A stretch of DNA of 64,000 bases from Ramlibacter sp. WS9 (GTDB taxonomy: Bacteria > Pseudomonadota > Gammaproteobacteria > Burkholderiales > Burkholderiaceae_C): the NCBI RefSeq assembly GCF_003797765.1, contig NZ_RKMB01000029.1:1-64000 (forward strand), read 5' to 3'. The translations under genes and the position numbers were made by a program. Below, one piece after another: positions 63,951 to 64,000 of this stretch; the stretch's first letter is position 1; every line of letters begins with the position of its first letter. A model generated the notes under the pieces. The model was given only the letters and a program-made list of their open reading frames with translations, made no database searches and was not told where the DNA came from.

Positions 63951-64000
63951 AGCGCTCGCTTCAGCGTGTTCAGGCGGGCTGGGCCGACTGCCAGGTGGCG

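Noticed and set aside
63951-64000. 3' end of ptsN upstream of hprK
   Set aside because: One minus-strand frame ends with TGA at 63972-63970 after ATWQSAQPA, but fewer than ten codons are available, so identity cannot be supported.

Overview
The window is high-GC DNA from a betaproteobacterium of the order Burkholderiales, most likely family Comamonadaceae (Variovorax/Ramlibacter-like). This placement is inferred from gene content: a Bug-type solute-binding protein, a Burkholderia-type porin, HPr kinase, the proteobacterial-type glutamate-cysteine ligase, DUF1631 and DUF6352 proteins, and the block fur // bamE-dapB-exbB-exbD-leuS-lptE-holA-proA. No rRNA, tRNA, CRISPR array, transposase or phage gene was found. 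Genes are tightly packed and no gap between genes exceeds 300 bases.

1-10.7 kb is metabolic and accessory. It holds a palindromic repeat at the left edge, a Bug solute-binding protein divergent from an ACMSD-like amidohydrolase, a MASE4 histidine kinase divergent from a membrane-anchored VWA protein, a LysR/GMC oxidoreductase divergent pair, a porin and a SEL1-like protein. 10.7-26.5 kb is the most distinctive part. It has a lone branched-chain-type solute-binding protein and a 1564-residue secreted protein that joins beta-propeller, Ig-like, LamG, PKD, two CxxCH haem motifs and a ricin-type lectin. Next to these is a complete carbohydrate or polyol catabolic locus. Its leftward arm is an RbsBAC-type ABC transporter, an aldo/keto reductase and a class I aldolase. 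Its rightward arm is an FGGY kinase, a GlpD-like dehydrogenase and a GntR/UTRA regulator. A perfect 16-bp palindrome lies between the arms, with a second copy (13/16 identical) at the kinase start.

26.5-46.8 kb carries a pirin, an XRE regulator whose stop overlaps the start of a serine hydrolase, a second serine hydrolase, a Fic protein, a haloacid dehalogenase with malate synthase G, a DUF1631 protein with a GAF/PAS histidine kinase, a GST/LysR divergent pair with two near-identical operator-like sites, a CWC zinc-ribbon-like protein, a CoA transferase, a DHA2 exporter, a class II glutamine amidotransferase and a GAF-like protein. 46.8-64 kb is mostly core. It has gshB, kup and gshA, a DUF6352 protein, proA, holA, rocD, an Lrp/AsnC regulator, lptE, leuS, exbD, exbB, dapB, bamE, divergent fur, and hprK at the right edge. 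The lrp-rocD pair separates lptE from holA, two genes that are usually adjacent, and places ornithine aminotransferase near proA, which acts on the same semialdehyde.

Small dispersed repeats are visible. One hairpin family occurs twice with compensating base changes. An inverted pair of 33-bp units supplies the last codons and the stop of holA. A 27-bp element is shared between the left edge and position 41.7 kb. The best candidates for undescribed biology are the multidomain haem/lectin protein and the polyol-type locus with its operator pair.
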